Positions 1-8,905 of a stretch of 64,000 bases of DNA are shown here, one piece after another. The position numbers and the translations under genes were made by a program. Every line of letters begins with the position of its first letter. Position 1 is the stretch's first letter. Origin of the DNA: a bacterium (GTDB lineage Bacteria > Babelota > Babeliae > Babelales > UBA12409); contig JABJKG010000006.1 in the NCBI GenBank assembly GCA_018660415.1, positions 206,448-270,447 of the forward strand, in the 5' to 3' direction. The notes under the pieces are model-generated. The model was not told the origin of the DNA, made no database searches, and saw nothing but the letters and a program-made list of their open reading frames with translations.

Positions 1-226
1 CCTTTTTAGCAGCAGCTTTTTTAACTACACGCTTTTTAGCGACAGCCTTTTTAACTACCTTTTTAGCAGCAGCCTTTTTAACTACACGCTTTTTGACAGC
101 CTTTTTAACTACCTTTTTAGCAGCAGCCTTCTTAACTACACGCTTTTTGACAGCCTTTTTGACTACCTTCTTCTTTGCAACCGCCTTTTTCTTAGGAGCC
201 GCCTTCTTTTTCTTCTTCATTACCAT
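1..226 (-). CDS. Lys/Ala-rich histone H1-like DNA-binding protein (truncated by window edge)
   Basis: Minus-strand frame from ATG at 226 reads MVMKKKKKAAPKKKAVAKKKVVKKAVKKRVVKKAAAKKVVKKAVKKRVV...; low-complexity KK/AA/VV repeats typical of bacterial histone H1-like proteins. Confidence 0.75.
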   Translation of the reverse strand, partial: MVMKKKKKAAPKKKAVAKKKVVKKAVKKRVVKKAAAKKVVKKAVKKRVVKKAAAKKVVKKAVAKKRVVKKAAAKK

Positions 227-350
227 CTTACTTTCCCTTCAGTTTAGGGTTATATAAATAAAACTAATTGAAAATACTTCAATCTTAGTTTTAAGGATAA
301 CGATGCGCAGTAAGCAAAGTCAATGCTTTGAGAAAAAAGGTTTTAGTCAA

Positions 351-404
351 AAAAAATACTTTTGCGAATAGCCAGGTTTAAGCCTTCGCAAAAGTATTTT
401 TTTA
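351..404 (-). terminator. Intrinsic terminator downstream of thrS
   Basis: Inverted repeat AAAAAATACTTTTGCGAA...TTCGCAAAAGTATTTTTTT with T-tract. Confidence 0.75.
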
Positions 405-420
405 TGTTGTGAAATATTGA

Positions 421-2133
421 TTAATATTTGTTCAGTTCGTGTGCTTTTTCTATCACTTTTTCAAGAGATAGTCCTTGCTCTTGTTTTCCGTTTTGATATC
501 GAACACTTACAGTATTGTTTTGCTCTTCTTTTTTACCAATAATGAGCATCCAAGGTACTTTTGCAAGTTGTGCCGCTTTTATTTTTCCTGAAATTTGATC
601 GGAAGAATCATCCAGCTTTACACGAATATCTGCTTTTTTTAATTCTGCTGCAATATTTTTAGCATAGGAATTTGCAGCGTCTGTAATGGTAAGAACTTGG
701 ACTTGAACCGGTGCAAGCCAAAATGGGAAATTCCCTTTATAATGTTCTAAAATAATTCCATAAAACCGTTCAAATGAGCCATAAATTGCTCTATGGATCA
801 TGACTGGACGTTCTTTTTTGCCTTCGGAATTGATATAAGAAAGATCGAAGTTTTCAGGATTGTTGAAATCAACCTGAATGGTACTACATTGCCATTCGCG
901 ATCCATGGAATCTTTAATCTTAAAATCAATCTTAGGACCATAAAATGCACCATCGCCTTCCTGAATTTTATACTTGATTCCAGACTTGTTTAAGGCTTCA
1001 GAAAGGGATTTTTCTGCATTTTCCCACATTTCGTCAGTGCCCATAGCTTTTTCAGGTCGGGTAGAAAGAGCTATATCGACATTGTCAAAACCGAACTTGT
1101 TTAATACTTCATTAATCATAGTAATCAATGAGAGAACTTCAGACTCAATTTGGTCAGAAGTGCAATATATATGGGCATCATCCATAAGGAAAGATCGAAC
1201 TCTAAAAAGGCCGTTAAGAACACCAGAAAGTTCATGCCTATGCATATATCCTAGCTCAGCCAGTCTGAGAGGTAACTCTCTGTAAGAACGGGGACGCTCT
1301 TTATAGACCAAAATAGATCCAGGGCAGTTCATAGGTTTAATAGCGAATTCTTTTTCATCTATTTCAGAAAAATACATGTTCTCTTTGTAGTGATCATAGT
1401 GTCCAGATTGTTTCCACAATTCTACACTAAGCATACCGGGAGTAGAAATTTCTTCATGATCATACTTACGTAAGATTTTACGCATATAATCCATCATGAT
1501 GTTATAAACAATACGTCCTTTAGGAAGGAAGAATGGAAATCCTGGTCCTTCTTCATGGAAGGAGAACAATTCCATTTGTTTTCCTAGTCTACGATGATCA
1601 TATTGCTTAAGATCTTCAAGTCGTTGTAGGTATGCTTCCAATTCTTTTTCAGTAAAAAATGCAGTTCCTGATAAGCGTTGTAATGGGGTTCCATTACGAT
1701 CAGCACGCCAATAGGATCCTGAAATATTAAGGAGTTTGAAGTTTTTAATCTCAGAAGTGGAATCTACGTGACCACCACGACAAAGATCTTTGAATTCTCC
1801 TTGTTCTGCAAGCCCTACTGTTTCATCAGGAATTAAGTCTATCATTTCCAATTTAAACGGGTTGTCATGAAAGATTTTTCGGGCTTCTTCTTTACTGATC
1901 TGTTTATGAGTTATTGGTATATCTTGTTTAGCGAGTTCATGCATACGCTCTTCAATAAGAGGAAGATCGTGCTCTTTGAAGTTCTCTTCTTGTGGTTGGC
2001 AATCATAAAAAAAACCTTCTGCCGTAGGTGGTCCTAGCGTCAACTTGGTTGTAGGATAGAGTTGGCTGATTGCTTGTGCCATCAAGTGGGCTGCTGAGTG
2101 TCGCAGTATATCCAATTTTTCTTTGTTTTGCAT
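421..2133 (-). CDS. thrS: Threonyl-tRNA synthetase, lacking the N-terminal TGS domain
   Basis: Starts directly at the editing domain (LDILRHSAAHLMAQAI); class II motifs MNCPGSILVYK, RxxE..GxxxGLxRVRxFxxDDAHIYC, GSFERFYGIILEHYKGNFPFWLAPVQV. Confidence 0.96.
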   Translation of the reverse strand: MQNKEKLDILRHSAAHLMAQAISQLYPTTKLTLGPPTAEGFFYDCQPQEENFKEHDLPLIEERMHELAKQDIPITHKQISKEEARKIFHDNPFKLEMIDLIPDETVGLAEQGEFKDLCRGGHVDSTSEIKNFKLLNISGSYWRADRNGTPLQRLSGTAFFTEKELEAYLQRLEDLKQYDHRRLGKQMELFSFHEEGPGFPFFLPKGRIVYNIMMDYMRKILRKYDHEEISTPGMLSVELWKQSGHYDHYKENMYFSEIDEKEFAIKPMNCPGSILVYKERPRSYRELPLRLAELGYMHRHELSGVLNGLFRVRSFLMDDAHIYCTSDQIESEVLSLITMINEVLNKFGFDNVDIALSTRPEKAMGTDEMWENAEKSLSEALNKSGIKYKIQEGDGAFYGPKIDFKIKDSMDREWQCSTIQVDFNNPENFDLSYINSEGKKERPVMIHRAIYGSFERFYGIILEHYKGNFPFWLAPVQVQVLTITDAANSYAKNIAAELKKADIRVKLDDSSDQISGKIKAAQLAKVPWMLIIGKKEEQNNTVSVRYQNGKQEQGLSLEKVIEKAHELNKY

Positions 2134-2306
2134 TGGATTATCCTTACAAAATAGGTAGAAGGGTTGTTAAAAACTATTACTTTTATTGTATCAAATGCTA
2201 CAGAAAAGAATACCAATAATTTGTTGGTCAGGGTCTTGAAAGTAGAAATATTTTTTTAGTAGGATCGTTTTGGTTTATAATTATGCCGCTAAAAAAGGAA
2301 TAGTAC

Positions 2307-3719
2307 ATGGAAAAAAAGATAAAGAAGAAGAAAAAGAGCAATAAGGTCTATGTCTTAGATACGAATGTTCTAATACATGATCCAATGGCATTATACAGTT
2401 TTGCTGATTCTGCCGTTGCTCTGCCCATTATTGCCCTTGAAGAGCTGGATAGGTTTAAAAATGAGACTACTGATCGGGGGAGGAATTCTCGGAATGTCAT
2501 CCGTAGAATGGATGATTTAAGGCTTAATGGAAGTTTGCGAGAAGGTGTTCGTCTTGACAATGGCGGTACCTTTCAAGTTTTGTTTAATCCAGAAGGTTTT
2601 AGTGGTGATTTTCCTCTTTCTCTAGATATTGCAGATAATGAGATCTTGCTATCTGCTCTTGCTTTAAAAGAGCAAGGCAAAGAGGTTTGCTTTGTTTCCA
2701 AAGATATTAATGCGCGCGTAAAAGCGGATATATTGGGTATTCATGCTGAGGACTATCTTAAGGGTAAGGTTGAGCAGGAAGAATTTTATAAGGGGTGGTT
2801 AGAGGTTTTTGTACCAGCAGTCCAGCTAAAAAAAGAATACCCGGATGCTTTAGGAGTGTTATTACAGGAGAAAAAACTCTTTTTAAATGAGTTTGTATTG
2901 GTGACCTCTCAGCATAATACTCATAATTATAAGTTATTTCGTTACTTGGGACAAAATAAATTTAAACCTGTTTTTGCACCTAAGTTAAGCTGGCCAATGC
3001 AGCCACGAAACGCTCAACAATTAATGGCTTTAGATTTGCTTTTTGATCCAACGATCCAATTTGTTTCGTTATTAGGCCCAGCGGGAACAGGGAAAACCTT
3101 TTTAGCTGTTTTAGCCGGTCTTTACCAAGTTCTTAAGCAGGACTTGTATACAAAAATGCTCGTTTCTCGTCCTGTTATTCCTTTAGGACCAGATATTGGA
3201 TATTTACCAGGAGATTTACAAGAAAAGATGCACAGCTGGATGCAGCCAATTTATGATAATGTTGACTTAATCATGCATAATTCTAAAAGTAAGACTCCTG
3301 CCAAACCCAAAGAAGATAAGGATGATCGTGCCAAAAAGGGCAGTAAAAGAGGTGGTAAAAAGCAAGAGTATGAGGCTCAGCTATCAGGACTTGATCAGAT
3401 TATTAAGCAGGGGAAAGTAAGCCTAGAAGCTATTACTTATATGCGTGGGCGATCTATTCCATTCCAATACGTGTTAATTGATGAAGTACAAAATCTCAGC
3501 CCGCATGAAGTGAAGACCTTGATTAGTCGGATTGGTCAGGATAGTAAGATCGTTTTAGCTGGTGATCCATTTCAGATTGATTCACCGTACCTGGATTTTA
3601 GTAGTAATGGCCTGGTGGTTGGTAGTAACGCATTTAAAAACCATGCGGTCTTTGGAACTGTTTTCTTGGAAAATAGTGAACGGAGTGAGTTGAGTCGTCT
3701 TGCCGGAGAACTACTCTAA
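2307..3719 (+). CDS. PhoH-family ATPase with N-terminal PIN domain
   Basis: PIN start YVLDTNVLIHDPMAL; PhoH Walker A GPAGTGKTFLA; RPVIPLGPDIGYLPGDLQEKMHSWMQPIYDN; ALIDEVQNLSPHEVKTLISRIG. Confidence 0.93.
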   Translation: MEKKIKKKKKSNKVYVLDTNVLIHDPMALYSFADSAVALPIIALEELDRFKNETTDRGRNSRNVIRRMDDLRLNGSLREGVRLDNGGTFQVLFNPEGFSGDFPLSLDIADNEILLSALALKEQGKEVCFVSKDINARVKADILGIHAEDYLKGKVEQEEFYKGWLEVFVPAVQLKKEYPDALGVLLQEKKLFLNEFVLVTSQHNTHNYKLFRYLGQNKFKPVFAPKLSWPMQPRNAQQLMALDLLFDPTIQFVSLLGPAGTGKTFLAVLAGLYQVLKQDLYTKMLVSRPVIPLGPDIGYLPGDLQEKMHSWMQPIYDNVDLIMHNSKSKTPAKPKEDKDDRAKKGSKRGGKKQEYEAQLSGLDQIIKQGKVSLEAITYMRGRSIPFQYVLIDEVQNLSPHEVKTLISRIGQDSKIVLAGDPFQIDSPYLDFSSNGLVVGSNAFKNHAVFGTVFLENSERSELSRLAGELL

Positions 3720-3919
3720 CTCCTGAAAAACGGGTTGCAGATTAGTAACCGTCGTAGAATTCGCCATAAAGCGATATGAAGGAGCTCTTCCTTGAGCATT
3801 ATTTTTGCATATTGAGTGCAGGTAATACTGAATCGGCAACAGCCGGGAGCTCCTAGAAATATGCGTATTGTACTGGTAAAATTGGCTGCTAACGAAAGAA
3901 AGAGCTGTTTTATGTACAT
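3716..3919 (-). CDS. yidD: Membrane protein insertion efficiency factor YidD
   Basis: GAPGCCRFSITCTQYAKIML motif; located after rpmH-rnpA. Confidence 0.9.
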   Translation of the reverse strand: MYIKQLFLSLAANFTSTIRIFLGAPGCCRFSITCTQYAKIMLKEELLHIALWRILRRLLICNPFFRS

Positions 3920-4254
3920 TGGCCTATCTTTACTATGAGGTTTTTAAGAGCGGCGTAGGAAGCATCACAGCCATGAGGCTTAAGGATAACAGCACAATCA
4001 TACGGCTTTTCATACAGCTTGTATTGATAAAAGAGTGCTCGAAGCCTACGTTTAACTAGGTTGCGCTCTGGGGAATTACCTGAAGCTCGAGGTGTAATAA
4101 TAAGAATTCTGGCAAATTCTCCTTGTTTTGGAGAAAGCAGGCAGGTGAACTTGGAGCATTTTTTAAATGCTTTAGCATTGTCAAAGAAGTGTTTCACTTC
4201 TTTCGGAGAAAATTTAGATATATATTTGGCGACATCAACCATACTGTTTCTCAC
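3910..4254 (-). CDS. rnpA: Ribonuclease P protein component
   Basis: SGNSPERNLVKRRLRALFYQ (RNR motif region); downstream of rpmH. Confidence 0.9.
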   Translation of the reverse strand: MRNSMVDVAKYISKFSPKEVKHFFDNAKAFKKCSKFTCLLSPKQGEFARILIITPRASGNSPERNLVKRRLRALFYQYKLYEKPYDCAVILKPHGCDASYAALKNLIVKIGQCT

Positions 4255-4303
4255 AAAAAAAAGAACACTCTTGTTAGATAAATCTGAATCAAGAGTGTTC
4301 TTT
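4251..4303 (-). terminator. Intrinsic terminator between rpmH and rnpA
   Basis: AAGAACACTCTTG...CAAGAGTGTTCTT followed on the minus strand by a T-tract. Confidence 0.7.
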
Positions 4304-4330
4304 AAAATTTAATAAGCTGGGTGTTGCTTA

Positions 4331-4483
4331 CTAAGCACCCATGCGTGCTCGAACTGCTAGACGTTTACGTCCTTTTGCGCGACGAGCTTTTAAGATTTTT
4401 TGTCCGTTTTTAGAAGACATGCGTTTACGAAAACCATGTTTTCTGTTTCTTTTTTTTCTTTTGAGCTTAAAAGTAATCGACAT
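4331..4483 (-). CDS. rpmH: 50S ribosomal protein L34
   Basis: Translated by eye: [50 protein letters not shown]; below the size cutoff of the ORF track. Confidence 0.95.
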   Translation of the reverse strand: MSITFKLKRKKRNRKHGFRKRMSSKNGQKILKARRAKGRKRLAVRARMGA

Positions 4484-4574
4484 CCGACCGCCTCAATCTT
4501 ATTTATTAGTTTATCTTAAAGGTTCTTGACTTTCTTTTAGTCTAAATGAAATTGGCCAATTTGGCAAATAACAC

Positions 4575-5498
4575 CTACTCCTGAGAGGTTAAATACTTTT
4601 CAACGTCTAAAGCAGCCATACATCCAGCTCCAGCAGCTGTTATTGCCTGTCTGTAACGGTAATCTGAAACGTCACCAGCTCCAAATACACCTTCGACAGA
4701 GGTGCGGGTCTCATTTTCTAGTACTAGATATCCGTACTTATCGAGCTCCACCTGTCCTTCAAGAAACTTTGTCTGCGGCTTGAGCCCAATCGCTATAAAA
4801 AGACCATCTAGCTCGATTTTCTCAGTTTCTTTGGTTTTGACATTCATTGCCGTAATCGACTTAATATGGTCGTCTCCACCTATCTGGGTGACACTGGTAT
4901 TGTATATAATCGATATATCTTTGTTTTTGAGGACAGCTGTCTGCATCGGCTTGGAGGCAGATAGTGTTTCTTGGATCTGAATTATGGTTACTTTGTTGGT
5001 AAACTTGGTCATAAAGAGTGCCATTTCCATGGCGGAGTCTCCTCCACCAACAATTACGACCTTTTTATCTTTATAAAAGGCGCCATCACAAATAGCGCAG
5101 GTTGATACTCCTTTTCCCCACAACTTTTCTTCACCAGGAACCTGTAAGCGTAATGGAGTAGCACCGGTAGCGATAATGACGGCATTGGCTTGAAGTTCAG
5201 TTTCCTTGTGTGTCCATAGCTTGAATGGACGTTGAGAAAAATCTACCTTTACAATTTCTTCATCCAGCATGATACTGCCAAAGTGTTTAGCGTGCTCTTC
5301 CATGTTCATCATCAGCTTAGGGCCCATAATGCTGGTGTTGCCAGGCCAGTTTTCTACTTCAGTGGTTCCCATGAGCTGACCACCGGGTTCTTTTCCTCGA
5401 ACAATTAACGGAGCTAATTCTGCTCGCGATGCATAAATACCGGCAGTTAATCCAGCCGGACCAGATCCAATTATAATCAATGAATGTTTCTGAACCAT
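4575..5498 (-). CDS. trxB: Thioredoxin reductase
   Basis: GSGPAGLTAGIYASRAEL, CAICDGAFYKDKKVVIVGGGDSAMEMA, GVFGAGDVSDYRYRQAITAAGAGCMAALD; start chosen at MVQKHS. Confidence 0.95.
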   Translation of the reverse strand: MVQKHSLIIIGSGPAGLTAGIYASRAELAPLIVRGKEPGGQLMGTTEVENWPGNTSIMGPKLMMNMEEHAKHFGSIMLDEEIVKVDFSQRPFKLWTHKETELQANAVIIATGATPLRLQVPGEEKLWGKGVSTCAICDGAFYKDKKVVIVGGGDSAMEMALFMTKFTNKVTIIQIQETLSASKPMQTAVLKNKDISIIYNTSVTQIGGDDHIKSITAMNVKTKETEKIELDGLFIAIGLKPQTKFLEGQVELDKYGYLVLENETRTSVEGVFGAGDVSDYRYRQAITAAGAGCMAALDVEKYLTSQE

Positions 5499-5538
5499 AA
5501 TAGTTATTCTCGATCTCAAATAGTTTTTTTGGTTATTA

Positions 5539-6879
5539 TTATAACTTTTTTAGACGATATAAGATATGATTAAGTGTTTTTTCTCGCAAGCATGCCTGCT
5601 TTAATGATTCGCTTGAAATAGGGAAATCAGTGCCTTGTGCGCGGAGTGATTTATGTTGGAAGTAAATGAACTCTTTGGTTCGGTTTCGTTTGGTGAGGTT
5701 GAGATAGTTGCTTACTTCTTCGTCGGACACTTGAATATTCTCTTGAAAGGCAAAACGATCAATCATAATTACTTCAGAAATTTGCTTTGTTGCAAGGGAG
5801 TGTATTTTTTCAAGGAAATCAGGTTCTTTTTTATATACCATATAGTCAGGGTTTTTTTGAATGTGCTCCATGAGCAGTTTTTGCTGTCTAAAGATTGCCG
5901 AGCTTGGAATGTCGTATGGATAGGTTTTAATCAGCAACTGAAGAGCTTCTTCAACCATAGACCGACGCAATGAAATGTCGTTTCTAAAGGAGAACACTTC
6001 AACGAACTTTTGTAGAACCTTGCGATTGGATTTGATTTTAAAATGTTCTTTAAAGCTTAACATGGACAAATAGTGCTGAGACAGAACGTCCACTATTTTT
6101 ACACCAAATTGGTAATGTGTATCAATTTGACTACTAAAATATTCTTGTATACTTTCATCCGTTGTCAGAAAGAAATCTCCTTTTTTCTTGCCAACAAAGA
6201 GCTCTTGATAGGCGAAATTAGTTTCTTCATTACTAATGTGTACCCATAGGTTTTCTTTATAATTACTACTGAGTAATTGTTTTTGATTTTGATCGTATAA
6301 AGTAACGTCAAAAGACACCCAATCTCCGATATTGATAGTACTTGCATCGATATGCTTTTTTTCTTTTTCCATCTCTTCAGTTAAAAAGAGTTCGGCTTGC
6401 TTATCAATGTCCTTATACTTTTTTCGTACAGGAGGTTTATAGGGGAGGTACTTCCAGTCTCGAATTGAGGTATTAATTTGTACTGGTGTAAACTCAAATG
6501 AATATCGCGCATCTTCATTGAAGTTTAAAGAAATAGCTTGGAGGCGTGGTTCTCCGACTGCTATTATTTTTTGTCGACGCATTTCTTGGTATAGAAAACT
6601 TATAACAACATACTTTAAAATGAACTCTTTAAGATGTTCAATTAATTGTGTTTTATAATGTTCATCTATGTATTCAAAAGGAACGGTTTCTTTGGTAAAT
6701 CCCACAGGATTGACCTTGTGTTTTTGTGATTGTGCTGCTTCCTTGTAAATAATATTAACAACGGACGCCGGTACGGTTACATGTAAATGTCCGACCGCTT
6801 TATGAGTATCTGATTCTATAGTTAAACGTACAGAATCTTTCGTTTTAGCACGTGATGAAGTGTCTTGATGAGTTGGCAT
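5539..6879 (-). CDS. tig: Trigger factor-like chaperone
   Basis: N-terminal ribosome-binding-like region and C-terminal SurA-like architecture (LIKTYPYDIPSSAIFRQQKLLMEHI...); start at MPTHQD because the longer ORF runs into tRNA-Leu. Confidence 0.7.
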   Translation of the reverse strand: MPTHQDTSSRAKTKDSVRLTIESDTHKAVGHLHVTVPASVVNIIYKEAAQSQKHKVNPVGFTKETVPFEYIDEHYKTQLIEHLKEFILKYVVISFLYQEMRRQKIIAVGEPRLQAISLNFNEDARYSFEFTPVQINTSIRDWKYLPYKPPVRKKYKDIDKQAELFLTEEMEKEKKHIDASTINIGDWVSFDVTLYDQNQKQLLSSNYKENLWVHISNEETNFAYQELFVGKKKGDFFLTTDESIQEYFSSQIDTHYQFGVKIVDVLSQHYLSMLSFKEHFKIKSNRKVLQKFVEVFSFRNDISLRRSMVEEALQLLIKTYPYDIPSSAIFRQQKLLMEHIQKNPDYMVYKKEPDFLEKIHSLATKQISEVIMIDRFAFQENIQVSDEEVSNYLNLTKRNRTKEFIYFQHKSLRAQGTDFPISSESLKQACLREKTLNHILYRLKKL

Positions 6880-6916
6880 GTCAACTCCTTTTTTTTTATC
6901 AGGTTTTACCTGTTTT

Positions 6917-7004
6917 TGGTGCAAGAGAAGGGAATCGAACCCATACGCCCTCTCGGGCACTGGATCCTAAATCCAGCGCGTCTACCTAGTTCCGCCACTC
7001 TTGC
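6917..7004 (-). tRNA. tRNA-Leu (UAG)
   Basis: Cloverleaf GCAAGAG...CTGGA-TTTAGGA-TCCAG...CTCTTGC-A-CCA with long variable arm and T-loop GGTTCGATTCCC. Confidence 0.93.
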
Positions 7005-7061
7005 AATACCATTTCTGCTTTTCCGATAGCTTACTACTGACTATCACCGCAAACTCAACTT

Positions 7062-7137
7062 TGGTGAGCCGCCTCGGAATCGAACCGAGAACCTACAGAT
7101 TAAGAGTCTGTTGCTCTGCCAATTGAGCTAGCGGCTC
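7062..7137 (-). tRNA. tRNA-Lys (CUU)
   Basis: GAGCCGC...ACAGA-CTCTTAA-TCTGT...GCGGCTC-A-CCA. Confidence 0.93.
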
Positions 7138-7267
7138 GATAAATTAAAACTTATCAAAGCTTATCATTAAGAATATCAGTAAATGTAAGAAAATCTAGAA
7201 AATCTTCTTTTTTAAGGCCTTTTAACACTAAACTGATGTATTGATATGGTAACTATCAAAGAAAGGA

Positions 7268-7296
7268 GAAGGCTCATCCAAGAAGATGAGCCTCTT
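7268..7296 (-). terminator. Hairpin downstream of frr
   Basis: GGCTCATC/GATGAGCC inverted repeat; weak T-rich tail on minus strand. Confidence 0.5.
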
Positions 7297-7302
7297 GAGT
7301 TG

Positions 7303-7893
7303 TTATCCGGTTATTTCGGATTCTTTTTTTTGAGAGACTTGATTTGAAAGTTCAGTGAACTTATCAGTGATTTTTTGCAGATCATCGTTCAAACGTTTTG
7401 AGAAGTCTTCAGAGATATCTTTTGCACGTTGTGCATCACGAATGCTATTATGAGCATCTTTGCGAACGTTTCGTATCGCAATTTTACACTCTTCAAGGCG
7501 CTTGTGTAAAAGCTTTTTCAACTCATCACGACGTTCGCTACTCATTTCAGGAAGTCGTAAACGAATAAGTTCGCCATCAGTTTGTGGTGTGACACCAACC
7601 TCAGAGTTCATGATCGCCTTTTCAATATCAACCAGGGTGCTTTTGTCCCATGGTTGAATAATGATTTGCAATGCATCTGGAGTAGAAATAGAAGCCAGTT
7701 CTCTGAGCTTCATTTCGGTAGTGCCTTCATACGCAAGTACCTTGATATCTTCTACCATTCCAGGGTTTGCACGTCCTGCACGAATGCTTGCAATATTATG
7801 GCGAAAGTGCTTGATTGATTTTTCCATTTCTTCATTAACGACTGTCTCAAAAGATTTGGTATTGTTTTCTTCAAATTTGATGTTTTTAAACAT
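7303..7893 (-). CDS. frr: Ribosome recycling factor
   Basis: HNIASIRAGRANPGMVEDIKV, RLPEMSSERRDELKKLLHKRLEECKIAIRNVRKDA; RBS GGAGAAATCA before ATG. Confidence 0.95.
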   Translation of the reverse strand: MFKNIKFEENNTKSFETVVNEEMEKSIKHFRHNIASIRAGRANPGMVEDIKVLAYEGTTEMKLRELASISTPDALQIIIQPWDKSTLVDIEKAIMNSEVGVTPQTDGELIRLRLPEMSSERRDELKKLLHKRLEECKIAIRNVRKDAHNSIRDAQRAKDISEDFSKRLNDDLQKITDKFTELSNQVSQKKESEITG

Positions 7894-7914
7894 TGATTTC
7901 TCCAATTAACAGAA

Positions 7915-8514
7915 TTACTCAGCACCAATTTCAAGACGAGCGAAATTTTTAATTTTGATATTTTCACCAGTTCGTGCGATTAATTCTTGAATAACGTCTT
8001 CAACTGACTTTTTATCATCTTTAACATATGATTGTTTTAGCAAACAGATTTCGGAATAGATTTTGTTTACTTTTCCAGCAATAATTTGGTCAATGATTTT
8101 TTCTGGTTTACCAGAAGCTGCCAATTGTTCTTTTAAGATTTCTTTTTCTTTTTCTAGAAATGCAGGATCTACATCTTCAGGAGCTAAAAATGATGGTTTA
8201 AGAGCTGCAATTTGCATGCACATATCTTGAGCAAAATTACGAACATCGTCTAAACGAGCAACGAAATCAGTTTCACAGTTGATTTCGATAAGAACACCAA
8301 GGTTGCTTCCAGGGTGAATGTATGAATGTACCAAGCCTTCTGCAGTATCTTTACCTGCTCTTTTACTAGCTACAGCAGCACCTCTTTTACGTAACTCTTC
8401 AATAGCCTTGTTGATATCACCATCAGCAGCTACTAATGCCTTCTTACAGTCCATCATTCCAAGACCGGTTTTATCTCTTAATTTTTGAATCAAATCCATT
8501 GATACTTTTGACAT
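7915..8514 (-). CDS. tsf: Elongation factor Ts
   Basis: LIQKLRDKTGLGMMDCKKAL, CETDFVAR; adjacent to frr. Confidence 0.96.
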   Translation of the reverse strand: MSKVSMDLIQKLRDKTGLGMMDCKKALVAADGDINKAIEELRKRGAAVASKRAGKDTAEGLVHSYIHPGSNLGVLIEINCETDFVARLDDVRNFAQDMCMQIAALKPSFLAPEDVDPAFLEKEKEILKEQLAASGKPEKIIDQIIAGKVNKIYSEICLLKQSYVKDDKKSVEDVIQELIARTGENIKIKNFARLEIGAE

Positions 8515-8867
8515 ACATGCTTCCCTTATTAAATAATAGTCTTTACTCCCTTACCAGTATGCCATAATTCTTATTTTTTTCAATTTATGACTAGTAAGCT
8601 AAACGACGCCTTGTAGCGACGACTAAGGGTATACGAGCTTAGTCTTCGAACAGCTATTCTTGAATTTTTTGCTTGATATCAGTCTTAGAGTGGGCTTGTA
8701 CAGTAGTAAGCTATGTTCGAACGGCCATTTGAATTTAAGGCAAAATTTCGCTGAATCGGGGGTGATAAAGGTGTTTGTATTGGCAGTATGTCACCCGCAT
8801 GAGCCTTGTTTAGAGGGTTTGTGTCGAAATGTTGAAGTTTTGGCTTCGGTTTTGCTATGTTTGTTAT

Positions 8868-8890
8868 AAGTAGTAAGTAGTAAGTAGTAA
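8868..8890 (+). repeat. 7-bp tandem repeat (AAGTAGT x3 plus AA)
   Basis: aagtagt aagtagt aagtagt aa immediately 5' of the GGAGAG RBS of the 8906 ORF. Confidence 0.9.
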
Positions 8891-8905
8891 AATGGAGAGT
8901 TGCCA

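Noticed and set aside
1-175. Repeat array at the window start considered as a CRISPR-like array
   Set aside because: Repeats are in-frame Lys/Ala codons with no unique spacers; coding repeat of a histone H1-like protein.
6880-6960. N-terminal extension of the trigger-factor ORF (MPERAYGFDSLLLHQKQVK...)
   Set aside because: It reads through the tRNA-Leu gene; the start at MPTHQD (6879) is more plausible.
8585-8867. Intergenic stretch with small ORFs (8660-8869 plus, 8685-8906 minus)
   Set aside because: No RBS or recognisable protein features; probably noncoding or degraded.
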